A DNA stretch of 63,588 nt from positions 7,573-71,160 of the forward strand of contig JARGOZ010000005.1 in NCBI GenBank assembly GCA_029213025.1, read 5' to 3'. Shown in pieces: positions 52,706-62,402 of this stretch. Each line of letters starts with the position of its first letter. Position 1 is the stretch's first letter. Position numbers and translations under genes: made by a program. The notes under the pieces are model-generated. The model did no database searches and had not been told where the DNA came from. It saw nothing but the letters and a program-made list of their open reading frames with translations. The stretch is from Verrucomicrobiales bacterium (GTDB lineage: Bacteria > Verrucomicrobiota > Verrucomicrobiia > Verrucomicrobiales > DEV007).

Positions 52706-55027
52706 TTAAATCGGTTCGTCCTGGCCGATAATTTGCACCTCGGTTTCCAGCTCAATATCTCTCTGCGCTCGGGCTGTGGCGGTAATATTGGCGATCAAAT
52801 CGAGAACATTCCGGGCCGTAGCGCCGCCGTCGTTGACGATAAAATTTCCGTGAACTTCGCTGACTTTTGAGCTGCCTACCGAACTGCCTTTCAGCCCCAG
52901 TTCATCTACAAGCTGACCGGCGCCCAAATCCGGCCGCGGATTCTTAAAAGCGCAGCCTGCGCTGGCTGCAACCGGTTGGGATGACTTGCGTTTTTCTTTG
53001 GACGCTTCCATTTTTTGCGCAATGTCCTCCACTGGAGCCGGTTCACCGACGAACACAGCGGATACCGCTATATTATGCGCCAGCTCGGGCACATTCCGGT
53101 AGTGGTGGATGATTTCATCCTTCGTTTTTTCGAAAATCGTGCCGGCGGAATCGATCATCTTTACACTGACGACCTGATCGAATGTTTCTGTCCCCATCGC
53201 GCCGGCATTCATTCGCAAACTGCCGCCGACCGCACCGGGAATTCCCTCCATCCACTCAAAGCCGCCAATTCCGGCATTTTGGGCTGCTGATGCGAGGGCT
53301 TTGAATTTCACCCCGGCACCGGCGACTATCGTCCGCTCATCAATCACATCGAGCTGAGCAAAATCCCCTTTCACCGGATTTACCACCACTCCGGGAATGC
53401 CGCCGTCACGCACGAGGAGGTTGGAGCCTCTGCCGATCACTCTCATTGGAAGACCGGTATCACAGCAGTGCTTAATCAGCCCGGCAAACCCCTCGACGGA
53501 CGTGGGCTCGATCCAAAATTGCGCCGGGCCCCCCACTTTCATGGTGGTGTGCTTGCGCATGGGTTCATAAAGCCTGAAAACCCCGTCCTCGTCGCCAACA
53601 ATGTTTTTGAGTTGATTGAGCGTGTCGAGATCACTGTCTAAGCGGGTTCCCACTTCGTGAATATTTCCGGCCCCCAAAGTCAGCAGCCAGTCACCCGGCT
53701 GCAACCGTCTGCCGATTTCCAAGTGCAGGGTTTTCAGATCCGGATGATTTTGAGCGAAAGGAACGTCGCCGAGTTCGTTCACGGCATCGACGATGGTTTG
53801 ACCGGTAATTCCCTCAATCGGTTGTTCGCTCGCCGGATAAATGTCCGTCACCCAGAGTTCATCGACTCCATTGAAACAGGCACCAAATTCATCACGAAGA
53901 AGTTGAGTTCGCGAAAACCGGTGCGGTTGAAACAGGCAAATCAGACGCCCCTTGTGCTGAGAGCGGGCGGTTTGCAGAGTTGCCGCTATTTCCGTGGGAT
54001 GATGTCCATAATCATCCACAATCGTAACATCCTCACCCTGTCTTTTGATTTCAAACCTCCTTTTCGCACCGCGAAACCCGGATAAGGCTTCAGCGATTCG
54101 ATCAAAGGAAACGCCGAGTTCCATCCCAAGCGCGACCGTGGCGAGTGCGTTGAGAACGTTATGTTGTCCGGGAATTCCCAGCCGCAACCGACCTGTTTCA
54201 ATCCCGTTTTGCAGGACCGTGAATTCCGTTCCAGCTCCTTTCGCTTCCCGATTTTCGGCCCGGAACTGATTACCGCTTCCGAATCCGTAACTCACAGCAT
54301 TTTCTCTTCCGGCACACACTTTAGAGGCAAATGGATCGTCACCACAGTAGAAGACTTTCCCGGTTGTCTGGTCACAAAATTGTCCGAATACTTCCAGAAT
54401 TTCGTCAATTCCACCTTGATAATGATCGAGATGCTCGGCTTCGACATTCAGCAAAATGGCGTGTTCGGGATGGAAGTTGACCAGAGTGCCATCGCTTTCG
54501 TCCCCTTCTGCAACAAACCACTCGCCTTTTGCATCCCACTTTGCATTGCAACCTAAAATCGGTATTTCCGCCCCGACATAGTGGGATGGATGTTTCCCAC
54601 CTGTTCGCAACACATGGGCCGCCAGAGCTGAAGTCGTCGTTTTGCCGTGAGTTCCGCCTACCACAATTCCCTTATTGCCCAGCATGATCGCCGCGAGAGC
54701 TTCCGCCCGCCGCAACAACCGAATATCGCTACCCACAGCCGCGTCGTAGGCAGGATTCCCGGTTTTAACGGCGCTGGAATAGACTACCACATCGCAGCCT
54801 TCGACTGCAGCGGCTGTGTGAGGGCTGGAAAAAATGAGCCCTTTCTCCTGAAGGCGGGCCGTTTCACCTGAGGTTACTTTATCGGAACCCGAAACACGGT
54901 GCCCCAGATCCAGGAACAACGATGCCAACCCACTCATTCCGGAACCGGCAACCCCAATGAGGTGAACTCTGACCGGATCGGATCCGGGGGCGAATTTTTC
55001 CGCCCAATGCTTTACGATATCGCTCAT
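52706..55027 (-). CDS. murCB: Fused MurC-MurB (UDP-MurNAc-L-Ala ligase and enolpyruvoyl reductase)
   Basis: The 773-residue fusion has MurC in residues ~1-460 (VHLIGVAGSGMSGLASL, GGTHGKTTTSALAAHVL, the ATP motif, and DDYGHHPTEIAATL) and MurB in ~475-773 (HTTMKVGGPAQFW, RVIGRGSNLLV, GIPGAVGGSLRMNAGAMG). At the catalytic Ser of E. coli MurB this protein has Cys (ASAGCAFKNP), a change known from some other MurB proteins. MurB makes UDP-MurNAc, and MurC adds L-Ala, so the fusion couples two successive steps. It follows murG by 65 bases. Confidence 0.95.
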   Translation of the reverse strand: MSDIVKHWAEKFAPGSDPVRVHLIGVAGSGMSGLASLFLDLGHRVSGSDKVTSGETARLQEKGLIFSSPHTAAAVEGCDVVVYSSAVKTGNPAYDAAVGSDIRLLRRAEALAAIMLGNKGIVVGGTHGKTTTSALAAHVLRTGGKHPSHYVGAEIPILGCNAKWDAKGEWFVAEGDESDGTLVNFHPEHAILLNVEAEHLDHYQGGIDEILEVFGQFCDQTTGKVFYCGDDPFASKVCAGRENAVSYGFGSGNQFRAENREAKGAGTEFTVLQNGIETGRLRLGIPGQHNVLNALATVALGMELGVSFDRIAEALSGFRGAKRRFEIKRQGEDVTIVDDYGHHPTEIAATLQTARSQHKGRLICLFQPHRFSRTQLLRDEFGACFNGVDELWVTDIYPASEQPIEGITGQTIVDAVNELGDVPFAQNHPDLKTLHLEIGRRLQPGDWLLTLGAGNIHEVGTRLDSDLDTLNQLKNIVGDEDGVFRLYEPMRKHTTMKVGGPAQFWIEPTSVEGFAGLIKHCCDTGLPMRVIGRGSNLLVRDGGIPGVVVNPVKGDFAQLDVIDERTIVAGAGVKFKALASAAQNAGIGGFEWMEGIPGAVGGSLRMNAGAMGTETFDQVVSVKMIDSAGTIFEKTKDEIIHHYRNVPELAHNIAVSAVFVGEPAPVEDIAQKMEASKEKRKSSQPVAASAGCAFKNPRPDLGAGQLVDELGLKGSSVGSSKVSEVHGNFIVNDGGATARNVLDLIANITATARAQRDIELETEVQIIGQDEPI

Positions 55028-55092
55028 ATTTTCGGGGTATTACTACCACGAATGAGCGAATTTTCCCGCGAATAGCTTCGAAACTTCGGAAT

Positions 55093-56196
55093 CTAAACAA
55101 GCTTCGTGGCGATGGCGTCGCACACATCGTTGGAGGAGTCCGGTCTTGCCAACTGTTGCATAGTTGCCTTCATCCTGGCCAGGCGAAGACTGTCGTCCAT
55201 CAGTTCGATAATTTGATCGGCGAAGGTATCTTCACTCAATTCGCTCTGTTTCCACATTTCTGCGGCACCGGGAGCGGAAAAGATTGCGGCATTTGCGGTT
55301 TGGTGATCATCCGCCGCATATGGATAGGGAATCAAAATTGCCGGAACGCCGTAGTAAGCCAACTCCACTGACGAAGAGGCCCCGGCCCGGCAGATGGCCA
55401 AATCAGCAACCGCATAGGCATACTGAACTTCATTCAAAAAGTCAGCCACAGTTCCCGCCTGACGATTGGCCAGAAATACTTCGGTCATCTTCTCATAATC
55501 GTGCGGACCGGTGATATGCAGGACTTGAATCCCGGCTTCGACAAAGCGCGGCAGGCTTTTTGCGACCAATTCATTGATACGCACAGCACCCTGGCTTCCA
55601 CCCATAATCATGATTGTCTTCCGGTCCGGATGAAGACCGAGAAATTCCAGCGCCTCTTCCCGGGTCGGTTTTTCGATCAGAGAAGGCCGCAGTGGAGTTC
55701 CGGTCACCACGGTCTTGCTGCCTTCGAAACGGGGCGCGCAAAAATCAAATCCCACCAGCACCATGTCGGCAAATTTGGCATTGAGCAGATTGGCCCGACC
55801 GGGGATAGCGTTAGCTTCGTGAATGAAGGTTGGTTTTCCCAACAGTTTGCCGGCAGCCAGAGGAGCCGTTGAGGTAAACCCACCCATTCCGAGAACGGCA
55901 TCCGCCTTATAATCTTTGAACAGCTTCTTACACTTGAAGAAGGCTTTCACAAATTTGCTGAGGAACCCGAACATTTTCGGTGAAGTCTTCTTCGGCATCG
56001 CGATCGCCGGCATTCTTTCGAAATGAAGATGATCAAACCCCTCGGTTGCGAGAGCATCGATTTGTTTCTCAGAAATCAGCAGCAATACCTCACCGCCCCT
56101 TTTGCGCCACGCTTCAGCGATAGCAATCCCGGGAAATAAGTGTCCGCCTGTTCCGCCACAGGCGATTACCAGCTTTTTGCCAGACAAGTTACTCAT
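55093..56196 (-). CDS. murG: Undecaprenyl-PP-MurNAc-pentapeptide N-acetylglucosaminyltransferase
   Basis: The 367-residue GT28 enzyme makes lipid II. It has KKLVIACGGTGGHLFPGIAI, a conserved HEANAIPGRAN, GGSQGAVRINE, and AVADLAICRAGASSSVEL with IPYPYAADDHQTANA near the end. It leads the distal mur/fts run here. Start: ATG at 56194-56196, which begins MSNLSGKKLVI; longer frames upstream lack family sequence. Confidence 0.96.
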   Translation of the reverse strand: MSNLSGKKLVIACGGTGGHLFPGIAIAEAWRKRGGEVLLLISEKQIDALATEGFDHLHFERMPAIAMPKKTSPKMFGFLSKFVKAFFKCKKLFKDYKADAVLGMGGFTSTAPLAAGKLLGKPTFIHEANAIPGRANLLNAKFADMVLVGFDFCAPRFEGSKTVVTGTPLRPSLIEKPTREEALEFLGLHPDRKTIMIMGGSQGAVRINELVAKSLPRFVEAGIQVLHITGPHDYEKMTEVFLANRQAGTVADFLNEVQYAYAVADLAICRAGASSSVELAYYGVPAILIPYPYAADDHQTANAAIFSAPGAAEMWKQSELSEDTFADQIIELMDDSLRLARMKATMQQLARPDSSNDVCDAIATKLV

Positions 56197-56530
56197 TAGT
56201 ATTGTTTCGGTGTTAGGATCAAATCGAATTACGGGATTTTGTGGTGTATTACCCGTTATCCGCAAGCTTGTCCATGCGGATCTTAACGAAGTTTCCTCAC
56301 CTGCCTGCCCCCTTTTTAAACTGAGCTTGAAAATTATAATCAACCCAATCTTTACCGCTCTGAAAGAGTCCCTTCGGGGCGGCTCGCATCTGGTACGCAT
56401 TGAAAGCAAAAGTCCTTAGAATTCAAAATCTCTGAATTGATTTCCCCACCCCTGACTGTGCCAACCCCACCCTTGTTAGCGCCACGCAGCTGCATTGCCG
56501 ATTCGACAAAAAAGATATAGTCTCGGGCTC
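56197..56530. other. 334-base intergenic region, divergent murG / propeller gene
   Basis: No gene is seen. On the minus strand a perfect TATAAT (56333-56338) ahead of murG could be a -10 box, but no good -35 lies 16-18 bases upstream of it. The + strand promoter of the next gene should lie in the right half, where nothing clear is found. Confidence 0.4.
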
Positions 56531-57793
56531 ATGAAGTTCTTGCCCGCCCTTTTTTGTCTCCTGTTTACACTCTCAATTTTGCCGCTGTCCGGTGCGGAGA
56601 ACTGGCCGGCATTTCGCGGCACCAGTCAGGGACACGCTCCCGAGTCATATTCCGTGCCTCTGCAATGGTCGAGCCAGGAAAACATCCGCTGGAAAGTGCC
56701 CGTTCCTGGCAAAGCCTGGTCCTCCCCTGTCGTGGTGGGAGATGTTTGTTTTCTCACCACAGCGATCGAAAGTGAAGATGCGACAGCACCGGATCGCGCG
56801 AAACTTTTCCTGAAAGCCATGGCGGTAAAACTGGAGGACGGATCACTTATCTGGGAAACGGAGATCTTCGAAACGGCAGCGGGGAGAATTCACAAAAAGA
56901 ACAGCCACGCCTCCCCCACACCGCTGTATGAAGAAGGAAAAATCTTCGCCCACTTTGGCCATAACGGCACAGCCTGCCTTGCCGCCGACAGCGGAAAAAT
57001 CATCTGGAAAACCAGCGAACACAGCTATTCACCGGTTCACGGAAGCGGCAGTTCACCGGTAATAGCCGGGAACAATCTGGTCTTTTCCGCCGACGGAAAG
57101 GATGATCCGGTTTTGATTGCTCTGAATAAAATGGACGGGACCCTAAGCTGGAAAACCGCCAGGAATCTTGATATCCGCAGAAAATTTTCCTTTTGCACGC
57201 CTCTGATCATTACCGTGAAAGGAAATCCTCAAATCATCAGTCCCTGTTCGGGTGCCGTAGTTTCCTACGATCCCGAAACCGGTAAAGAAATCTGGAGATG
57301 CCGATACGGCGAGGGATATTCGGTCACTCCCCGACCTGTATTTGCCAATGGGTTAATCTACGCATCCTCGGGTTTTGACCGGGCAATCGCTTACGCGATT
57401 CGCCCTGACGGTAAGGGCGACGTCACCGATACCCATATTGCCTGGACCTACAGCAAAACAGTACCACGGGAAAGTTCATTTATTGTAGTGGGCGACGAAT
57501 TTTACATGAACGATGACAAAGGCATTCTTACCTGCCTTGACGCTCACAACGGAGAACTGCACTATGCAGAACGAATCTCACCGGAAGGCGGTTATTCAGG
57601 ATCTCCCGTGTATGCCTCGGGCCACCTGTTTTTCACCAACGGGGAAGGAGTCACCACTGTAATCAAGCCGGGGAAAACCTTTCAGAAGGTAGCGGAGAAC
57701 CGCCTCGATGAATACGGCCTTTCGACATTCGCGGTGTTGAGCGACGGCTTTCTCCACCGGACGGAAAATCATCTCATCCGAATTGGTGAGTGA
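56531..57793 (+). CDS. Secreted PQQ-type beta-propeller protein
   Basis: The 420-residue protein has a signal peptide (MKFLPALFCLLFTLSILPLS) and then ENWPAFRGTSQGHAPESYSV, the WPxFRG entry of this PVC family, and blades such as WKVPVPGKAWSSPVVVGDV, VVSYDPETGKEIWRCRYG and GILTCLDAHNGELHYAE. A periplasmic role is likely. It is the third such propeller in the window (with 11299 and 28033), each with a different N-terminus. Confidence 0.88.
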   Translation: MKFLPALFCLLFTLSILPLSGAENWPAFRGTSQGHAPESYSVPLQWSSQENIRWKVPVPGKAWSSPVVVGDVCFLTTAIESEDATAPDRAKLFLKAMAVKLEDGSLIWETEIFETAAGRIHKKNSHASPTPLYEEGKIFAHFGHNGTACLAADSGKIIWKTSEHSYSPVHGSGSSPVIAGNNLVFSADGKDDPVLIALNKMDGTLSWKTARNLDIRRKFSFCTPLIITVKGNPQIISPCSGAVVSYDPETGKEIWRCRYGEGYSVTPRPVFANGLIYASSGFDRAIAYAIRPDGKGDVTDTHIAWTYSKTVPRESSFIVVGDEFYMNDDKGILTCLDAHNGELHYAERISPEGGYSGSPVYASGHLFFTNGEGVTTVIKPGKTFQKVAENRLDEYGLSTFAVLSDGFLHRTENHLIRIGE

Positions 57794-57957
57794 ATGCCAT
57801 ATTGAAAGTCAGGAATGCCGAATCTGAACTACATTTAGCAAATCCAGACACAAACCAGCCCGCCTGATACGGATTGCCGCCACGAAAACGACGGATTCTT
57901 TTGAGAGAGTTTCTTCGTTCTGAACAATCGTACAACCAATAACGAATTGTTTAGAAT

Positions 57958-60900
57958 ATGAAATCACTTCTTCTCACCGCGCTGCTGTTTTCGCTGGTAC
58001 TCACTTCCCATGCAGAGGAAGAGTTCCAAAATTTATTTAACGGAAAGGATCTTTCTGGCTGGGACGGAAATCCGGAACTGTGGAGTGTGGAAGATGGTTT
58101 CATCACCGGCAAAACCAACGGTCCCGATCACCTGAAATATAACCAGTTTTTGATCTGGAAAGGAGAGCCTCTCAAAAACTTTGAATTGAAGGCTACGATC
58201 AAAGTGACCGGCAGTAACAACTCCGGGATTCAATATCGAAGCAAGTTATTACCGGAAGTAGGCAAGTGGGTGGTTGGCGGATACCAATGCGACATACATG
58301 CCAACCCGCCCTACCACGGAATGATTTATGAAGAGCGGGGCCGCGGAATTCTCATCCAGAATGGACAGGACATCGTCACCGATCCCAAAGGGGGAAAATG
58401 GTTGGTATCGGAGCGCGATCCGGTTAACGCAAAACTCTCAGAGTGGCACGAATACACAATCATCGCGAATGGCAACCACATCACCCACAAAATCGACGGC
58501 AAAACCACTATCAACATCGTCGACCACGACAAAGCGAACCGCTCTCTTGCCGGTGTTCTCGCCTTTCAGGTCCATCGGGGCCCTGCGATGAAGGTTGAAA
58601 TCAAAGACGTCAAATTAAAGCGTCTTCCCGATGGCGGAGTAACTCCGTTTGCCAAAGCCGATGTCCCGCCGGATGCCCAGCTTATTGAAAAGAAGAAGAG
58701 TTCCGGAAAAGGCAAAGCCAAAGCAGCCAAACCAAAGGGTAAAGGCAAAGCGGCTGCCAAAAAACCCGGTCGACGTCCAGCCGAAGTCGGGCCCCGAATC
58801 GGCGAAAACAAGGCAACCCCCATCGACCGAATCAAGGTTCCCAAAGGATTCAAAACAGAACTGATTTACTCCGTCCCCGGTATAGAACAGGGTTCCTGGG
58901 TCGCTTTATGCAATGACGACAAAGGAAGAATCTATGCGAGCGACCAGTATGGCAATCTCTATCGCTTTCAACCTCCGGCCCCGGGCGAGGAACTCAAAGA
59001 ATCTGATATAGAGAAAGTGCCGGTAAACATCCGTGCGATCAACGGAATGGTCTTTGCGTTTGGCGCACTTTACGCCGGGGTGAATGACTACGAGCAGAAA
59101 ATGACCAGCGGTATGTATCGGATTAGCGACACAGACAAAGATGACCGACTCGACAAAGTGGAACTACTTCGCGCATTCGACTCAAAAAGTGACCACGGAG
59201 TTCATGCCGTATTACCGACTCCTGACGGTAAAAATTTGTTCCTTGTCACCGGCAATAACGCAGTCCTTACCGAAACCGCGGATTCTTCACCGGTAGCCAA
59301 AGTTTGGGGTGACGATCATCTTCTACCGAGAATGCCGGACGGAAGAGGACACAACCGCCATGTTCTCGCTCCGGGTGGAATCATCTACAAAGTCTCGCCG
59401 GACGGAAAGAAATTCGAAATCTATGCCTCGGGATTTCGTAACATCTATGACGCATCGCTAAACAAAGATGGCGAATTGTTTACTTACGATGCTGATATGG
59501 AGTACGACTTCAATACGCCGTGGTACCGGCCGACGCGCGTCAATCATGTCGTAAGTGGAGGAGAATATGGATGGAGAAACGGAGCCGGGAAATACCCGGA
59601 ATTTTACCCGGACAACCTGCCAGCCGCGATCAACATCGGCCCAGGATCACCTACCGGAACGACTTTCGGATACGGGGCGAAATTCCCTGCCAAATACCAG
59701 TCCGCGCTCTATATTCTCGATTGGAGTTGGGGGAAAATCTATGCGGTTCATTTGAAGGAAGATGGAGCCAGCTATACAGCAACTAAAGAGGATTTCATCA
59801 CCGGTGCCCCCCTTCCCGTGACCGACGCTATCATCCATCCTGGAGACGGGGCGATGTATTTCGCTATCGGAGGACGCAGAGTCCAATCAGGTCTCTACCG
59901 CGTTACCTATACCGGACCGGAATCAACCGAATCAATTGACTTAACAGCGGACACATCATCACTTCAGGAACTCCGCCACGAACTGGAAAGTTTTCACGGT
60001 CGGCAGGACCCCAATGCGGTAGAAACTGCCTGGCTGTATCTGGACAATTCAGACCGTTTCATCCAGTGGGCTGCCCGTGTTGCCCTCGAACATCAACCTG
60101 CCTCTCAGTGGGAGGATAAAGCCTACGCGGAAACAAATCCGGCGAAACAGATCACGGCTCTCCTTGCTCTTGCGAGGGTAAAGGGTAAGTGCCCCGATCA
60201 TAGGGATGACGACTATAAACCGGATGCCGCAACTAGAGATAAGATCCTCTCCACCTGCCTTAATATCGATTTTTCGACTCTTCCAGATAAGCAAAAAATC
60301 GGAATGGTCAGACTTACGCAGATCGTGCTGCACCGCTTTGGCGCCCCGTCTCAGGAAATGGTCGAAAAACTGGCGAATAGTTTTGATGCTTCATTTCCAG
60401 CCGATTCTTTTGAACTGAACTGGCTGTTGTCTGAAACTCTCGTTTACCTACAGGCTCCGAACACGGCGAAAAAGGGTATGGCATTGATTCAAAAAGCCGG
60501 AAGTCAGGAACCGCAAATGGAATACGCCCGCAGCCTGCGGATGCTTAAAACGGGATGGACTCCGGAGCTGCGCAAACAACAACTGGAATGGTTTTTAAAG
60601 GCAGCCAACTACAAAGGCGGAGCGAGCTTTACCAGGTTTATTGAGTTCATCAAGAACGACAGCCTGGCTACCTTCACGGAAGCAGAAAAGAAAACCCATG
60701 CCGAATTGATCGCCAGGAAACCGGAAATCAAATCGGCTATAGAAAATGTCGGCGCTGTATTTGCCGGAAGAACTCCAACTATGTGGACGCTGGATGAGTT
60801 GAGCCAGGCTACACAAAACGGAATGACAAACCGGGATTTTGATACCGGAAGAAAAATGTTCACGGCGGCTGCCTGTTATGCCTGCCATCGTTTTGGCAAT

Positions 60901-61281
60901 GCCGGCGGAATGACCGGGCCTGATCTCACCGGAGCAGGTGGTAGATACAGCCCACACGATCTCCTCGACTCAATCATCAATCCAAGTAAAGAAATTAACG
61001 AACAGTTCGCACCGATCATCGTTACCAAAAAAGACGGAACAATCGTGTCCGGCGTGGTGGTGAATCTGAGCGGAGACAATGTTACTCTCAATACCGATCT
61101 GTCAGATCCGAATCAACGGGTAAATGTCGACCGGAAAACAGTCGAAAGCATCGAAGTATCCAAAATTTCCCCGATGCCTCCTATGCTGCTGGCCATGTTG
61201 AACAAGGAAGAGATTCTCGATCTTCTTGCCTACGTCCTCAGCGGCGGCGACCAAACTAATGATATGTTCTCGAAGAAGTAG
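57958..61281 (+). CDS. DUF1080 / beta-propeller / cytochrome c fusion protein
   Basis: The 1107-residue secreted protein (signal MKSLLLTALLFSLVLTSHA) joins three parts. A DUF1080 domain (about 22-226) opens NLFNGKDLSGWDGNPELW. A Lys/Ala linker (about 235-275: KGKAKAAKPKGKGK) leads to a sorbosone-dehydrogenase-like propeller (IDRIKVPKGFKTELIYSVPG, HNRHVLAPGGIIYK, GFRNIYDASLNKDGELFTYD, to ~660). After a helical stretch a Verrucomicrobium/Pirellula-type heme domain follows with CYACH (973-977) and MTGPDLTGAGGRYSPHDLLD, ending LLAYVLSGG. It probably oxidises a sugar-like substrate and passes electrons to the bound heme. It ends six bases before the convergent hydrolase gene. Confidence 0.92.
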   Translation: MKSLLLTALLFSLVLTSHAEEEFQNLFNGKDLSGWDGNPELWSVEDGFITGKTNGPDHLKYNQFLIWKGEPLKNFELKATIKVTGSNNSGIQYRSKLLPEVGKWVVGGYQCDIHANPPYHGMIYEERGRGILIQNGQDIVTDPKGGKWLVSERDPVNAKLSEWHEYTIIANGNHITHKIDGKTTINIVDHDKANRSLAGVLAFQVHRGPAMKVEIKDVKLKRLPDGGVTPFAKADVPPDAQLIEKKKSSGKGKAKAAKPKGKGKAAAKKPGRRPAEVGPRIGENKATPIDRIKVPKGFKTELIYSVPGIEQGSWVALCNDDKGRIYASDQYGNLYRFQPPAPGEELKESDIEKVPVNIRAINGMVFAFGALYAGVNDYEQKMTSGMYRISDTDKDDRLDKVELLRAFDSKSDHGVHAVLPTPDGKNLFLVTGNNAVLTETADSSPVAKVWGDDHLLPRMPDGRGHNRHVLAPGGIIYKVSPDGKKFEIYASGFRNIYDASLNKDGELFTYDADMEYDFNTPWYRPTRVNHVVSGGEYGWRNGAGKYPEFYPDNLPAAINIGPGSPTGTTFGYGAKFPAKYQSALYILDWSWGKIYAVHLKEDGASYTATKEDFITGAPLPVTDAIIHPGDGAMYFAIGGRRVQSGLYRVTYTGPESTESIDLTADTSSLQELRHELESFHGRQDPNAVETAWLYLDNSDRFIQWAARVALEHQPASQWEDKAYAETNPAKQITALLALARVKGKCPDHRDDDYKPDAATRDKILSTCLNIDFSTLPDKQKIGMVRLTQIVLHRFGAPSQEMVEKLANSFDASFPADSFELNWLLSETLVYLQAPNTAKKGMALIQKAGSQEPQMEYARSLRMLKTGWTPELRKQQLEWFLKAANYKGGASFTRFIEFIKNDSLATFTEAEKKTHAELIARKPEIKSAIENVGAVFAGRTPTMWTLDELSQATQNGMTNRDFDTGRKMFTAAACYACHRFGNAGGMTGPDLTGAGGRYSPHDLLDSIINPSKEINEQFAPIIVTKKDGTIVSGVVVNLSGDNVTLNTDLSDPNQRVNVDRKTVESIEVSKISPMPPMLLAMLNKEEILDLLAYVLSGGDQTNDMFSKK

Positions 61282-61287
61282 AGAAAC

Positions 61288-62358
61288 TCAGGGTAACTTC
61301 ATTCTGCAATCCGGATCGACCGGAACCGGGTCTCCGGTTTCGTCGACCGGGTGGGTAAACATATATCTCCATACGGACTCATGAGCGAGTTTGCCATCAG
61401 CATTTTTTGCTGATGCACTTCCCGGAGTTACCAGAGAATGGGCGCGTCGGTCATTGTTATCGACATCAAAATCAGTGATCAGTCGTCTGGAGTTTTCGAA
61501 TGGCGCAGAGCTTTTATCCACATTCACAACCGGTCCGAATTGGTGTAGACCCAGCATTTGCCAGGACCGGCAATAGTGATCCCCGGTCCATCCTCCATCG
61601 AGGACATGACTGAATCCGAAATAACGATTTTCCGGAGTCGCCGAAGGCAGGCTCTGCCAATCTTCGTATTGATCGCGGGGACCGCACAACATCACCACGC
61701 GGGCGACTTTTTGGTGTTTGGCAAATCGGGCCGAGGTGGTGGAACCGTGAGAAGCTCCTGAGATAATCACTTTCTCCCAGTCGAGATCATCCCCTGCCTC
61801 ATTGAAAAACTGCTCCCATTTACCAACCGGATGCTCGCTGGAAAGCCATTTTACGAACTGAAAAGCCCGCTGTTGCATGCCGTCAGGTTTCGGGATGTCC
61901 ACCAGCGGACTGTGGTCCTCACCGGTGGCGGCTTCCAGTCGCACGCCGCCGATACCGGTCCCTTTGCCGACAATCTTACTGATCTTTGAAAACCATCCAT
62001 TTGCATAGTGGACCTGGATGCTGTGATACCCATAGCTCGAAGTTCGCTCAAAAAGTTCTTTCCGGTAGCTCATTAACCAAATGACCAGCTTACCCTGCGG
62101 CGCCACGCGGGTGTCCACTACGGCATGCTGAGTGTCTTTGGGTTTTCCTTTGGCATCGGCAAACACAAAATTTATTTCCGGATGCTCGCGGGCTGCGGGA
62201 TCGATTTCACTGGCTCTCTTTTCCAGATGGTAGATTTTCTTATCGGGATCGCTGAACTCCAGTGCGCCGCCTGGCGAACTTTTCGTCTCAGCCTTCGACG
62301 GTAACTGAGCGTGAAGAGAAACCGGAAGTAGCAAAAGAAAGATTTGAAGCTTATTCAT
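61288..62358 (-). CDS. Secreted alpha/beta-hydrolase-like protein
   Basis: The 356-residue protein has a signal peptide (MNKLQIFLLLLPVSLHA). GASHG inside VIISGASHGSTTSARFA is a GxSxG nucleophile elbow, ARVVMLCGPRDQYEDW follows as the next strand, and a His after a conserved Asp near the end (DVDNNDRRAHSLV) could complete the triad. Family not recognised; many PVC members of unknown role look alike. Esterase activity on a polysaccharide substituent is possible. The start was set at 62356-62358. Confidence 0.7.
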   Translation of the reverse strand: MNKLQIFLLLLPVSLHAQLPSKAETKSSPGGALEFSDPDKKIYHLEKRASEIDPAAREHPEINFVFADAKGKPKDTQHAVVDTRVAPQGKLVIWLMSYRKELFERTSSYGYHSIQVHYANGWFSKISKIVGKGTGIGGVRLEAATGEDHSPLVDIPKPDGMQQRAFQFVKWLSSEHPVGKWEQFFNEAGDDLDWEKVIISGASHGSTTSARFAKHQKVARVVMLCGPRDQYEDWQSLPSATPENRYFGFSHVLDGGWTGDHYCRSWQMLGLHQFGPVVNVDKSSAPFENSRRLITDFDVDNNDRRAHSLVTPGSASAKNADGKLAHESVWRYMFTHPVDETGDPVPVDPDCRMKLP

Positions 62359-62402
62359 CTGCCATAATTCAGCAAACCTCCCGGTAAACCAAATCCTTTG
62401 TC

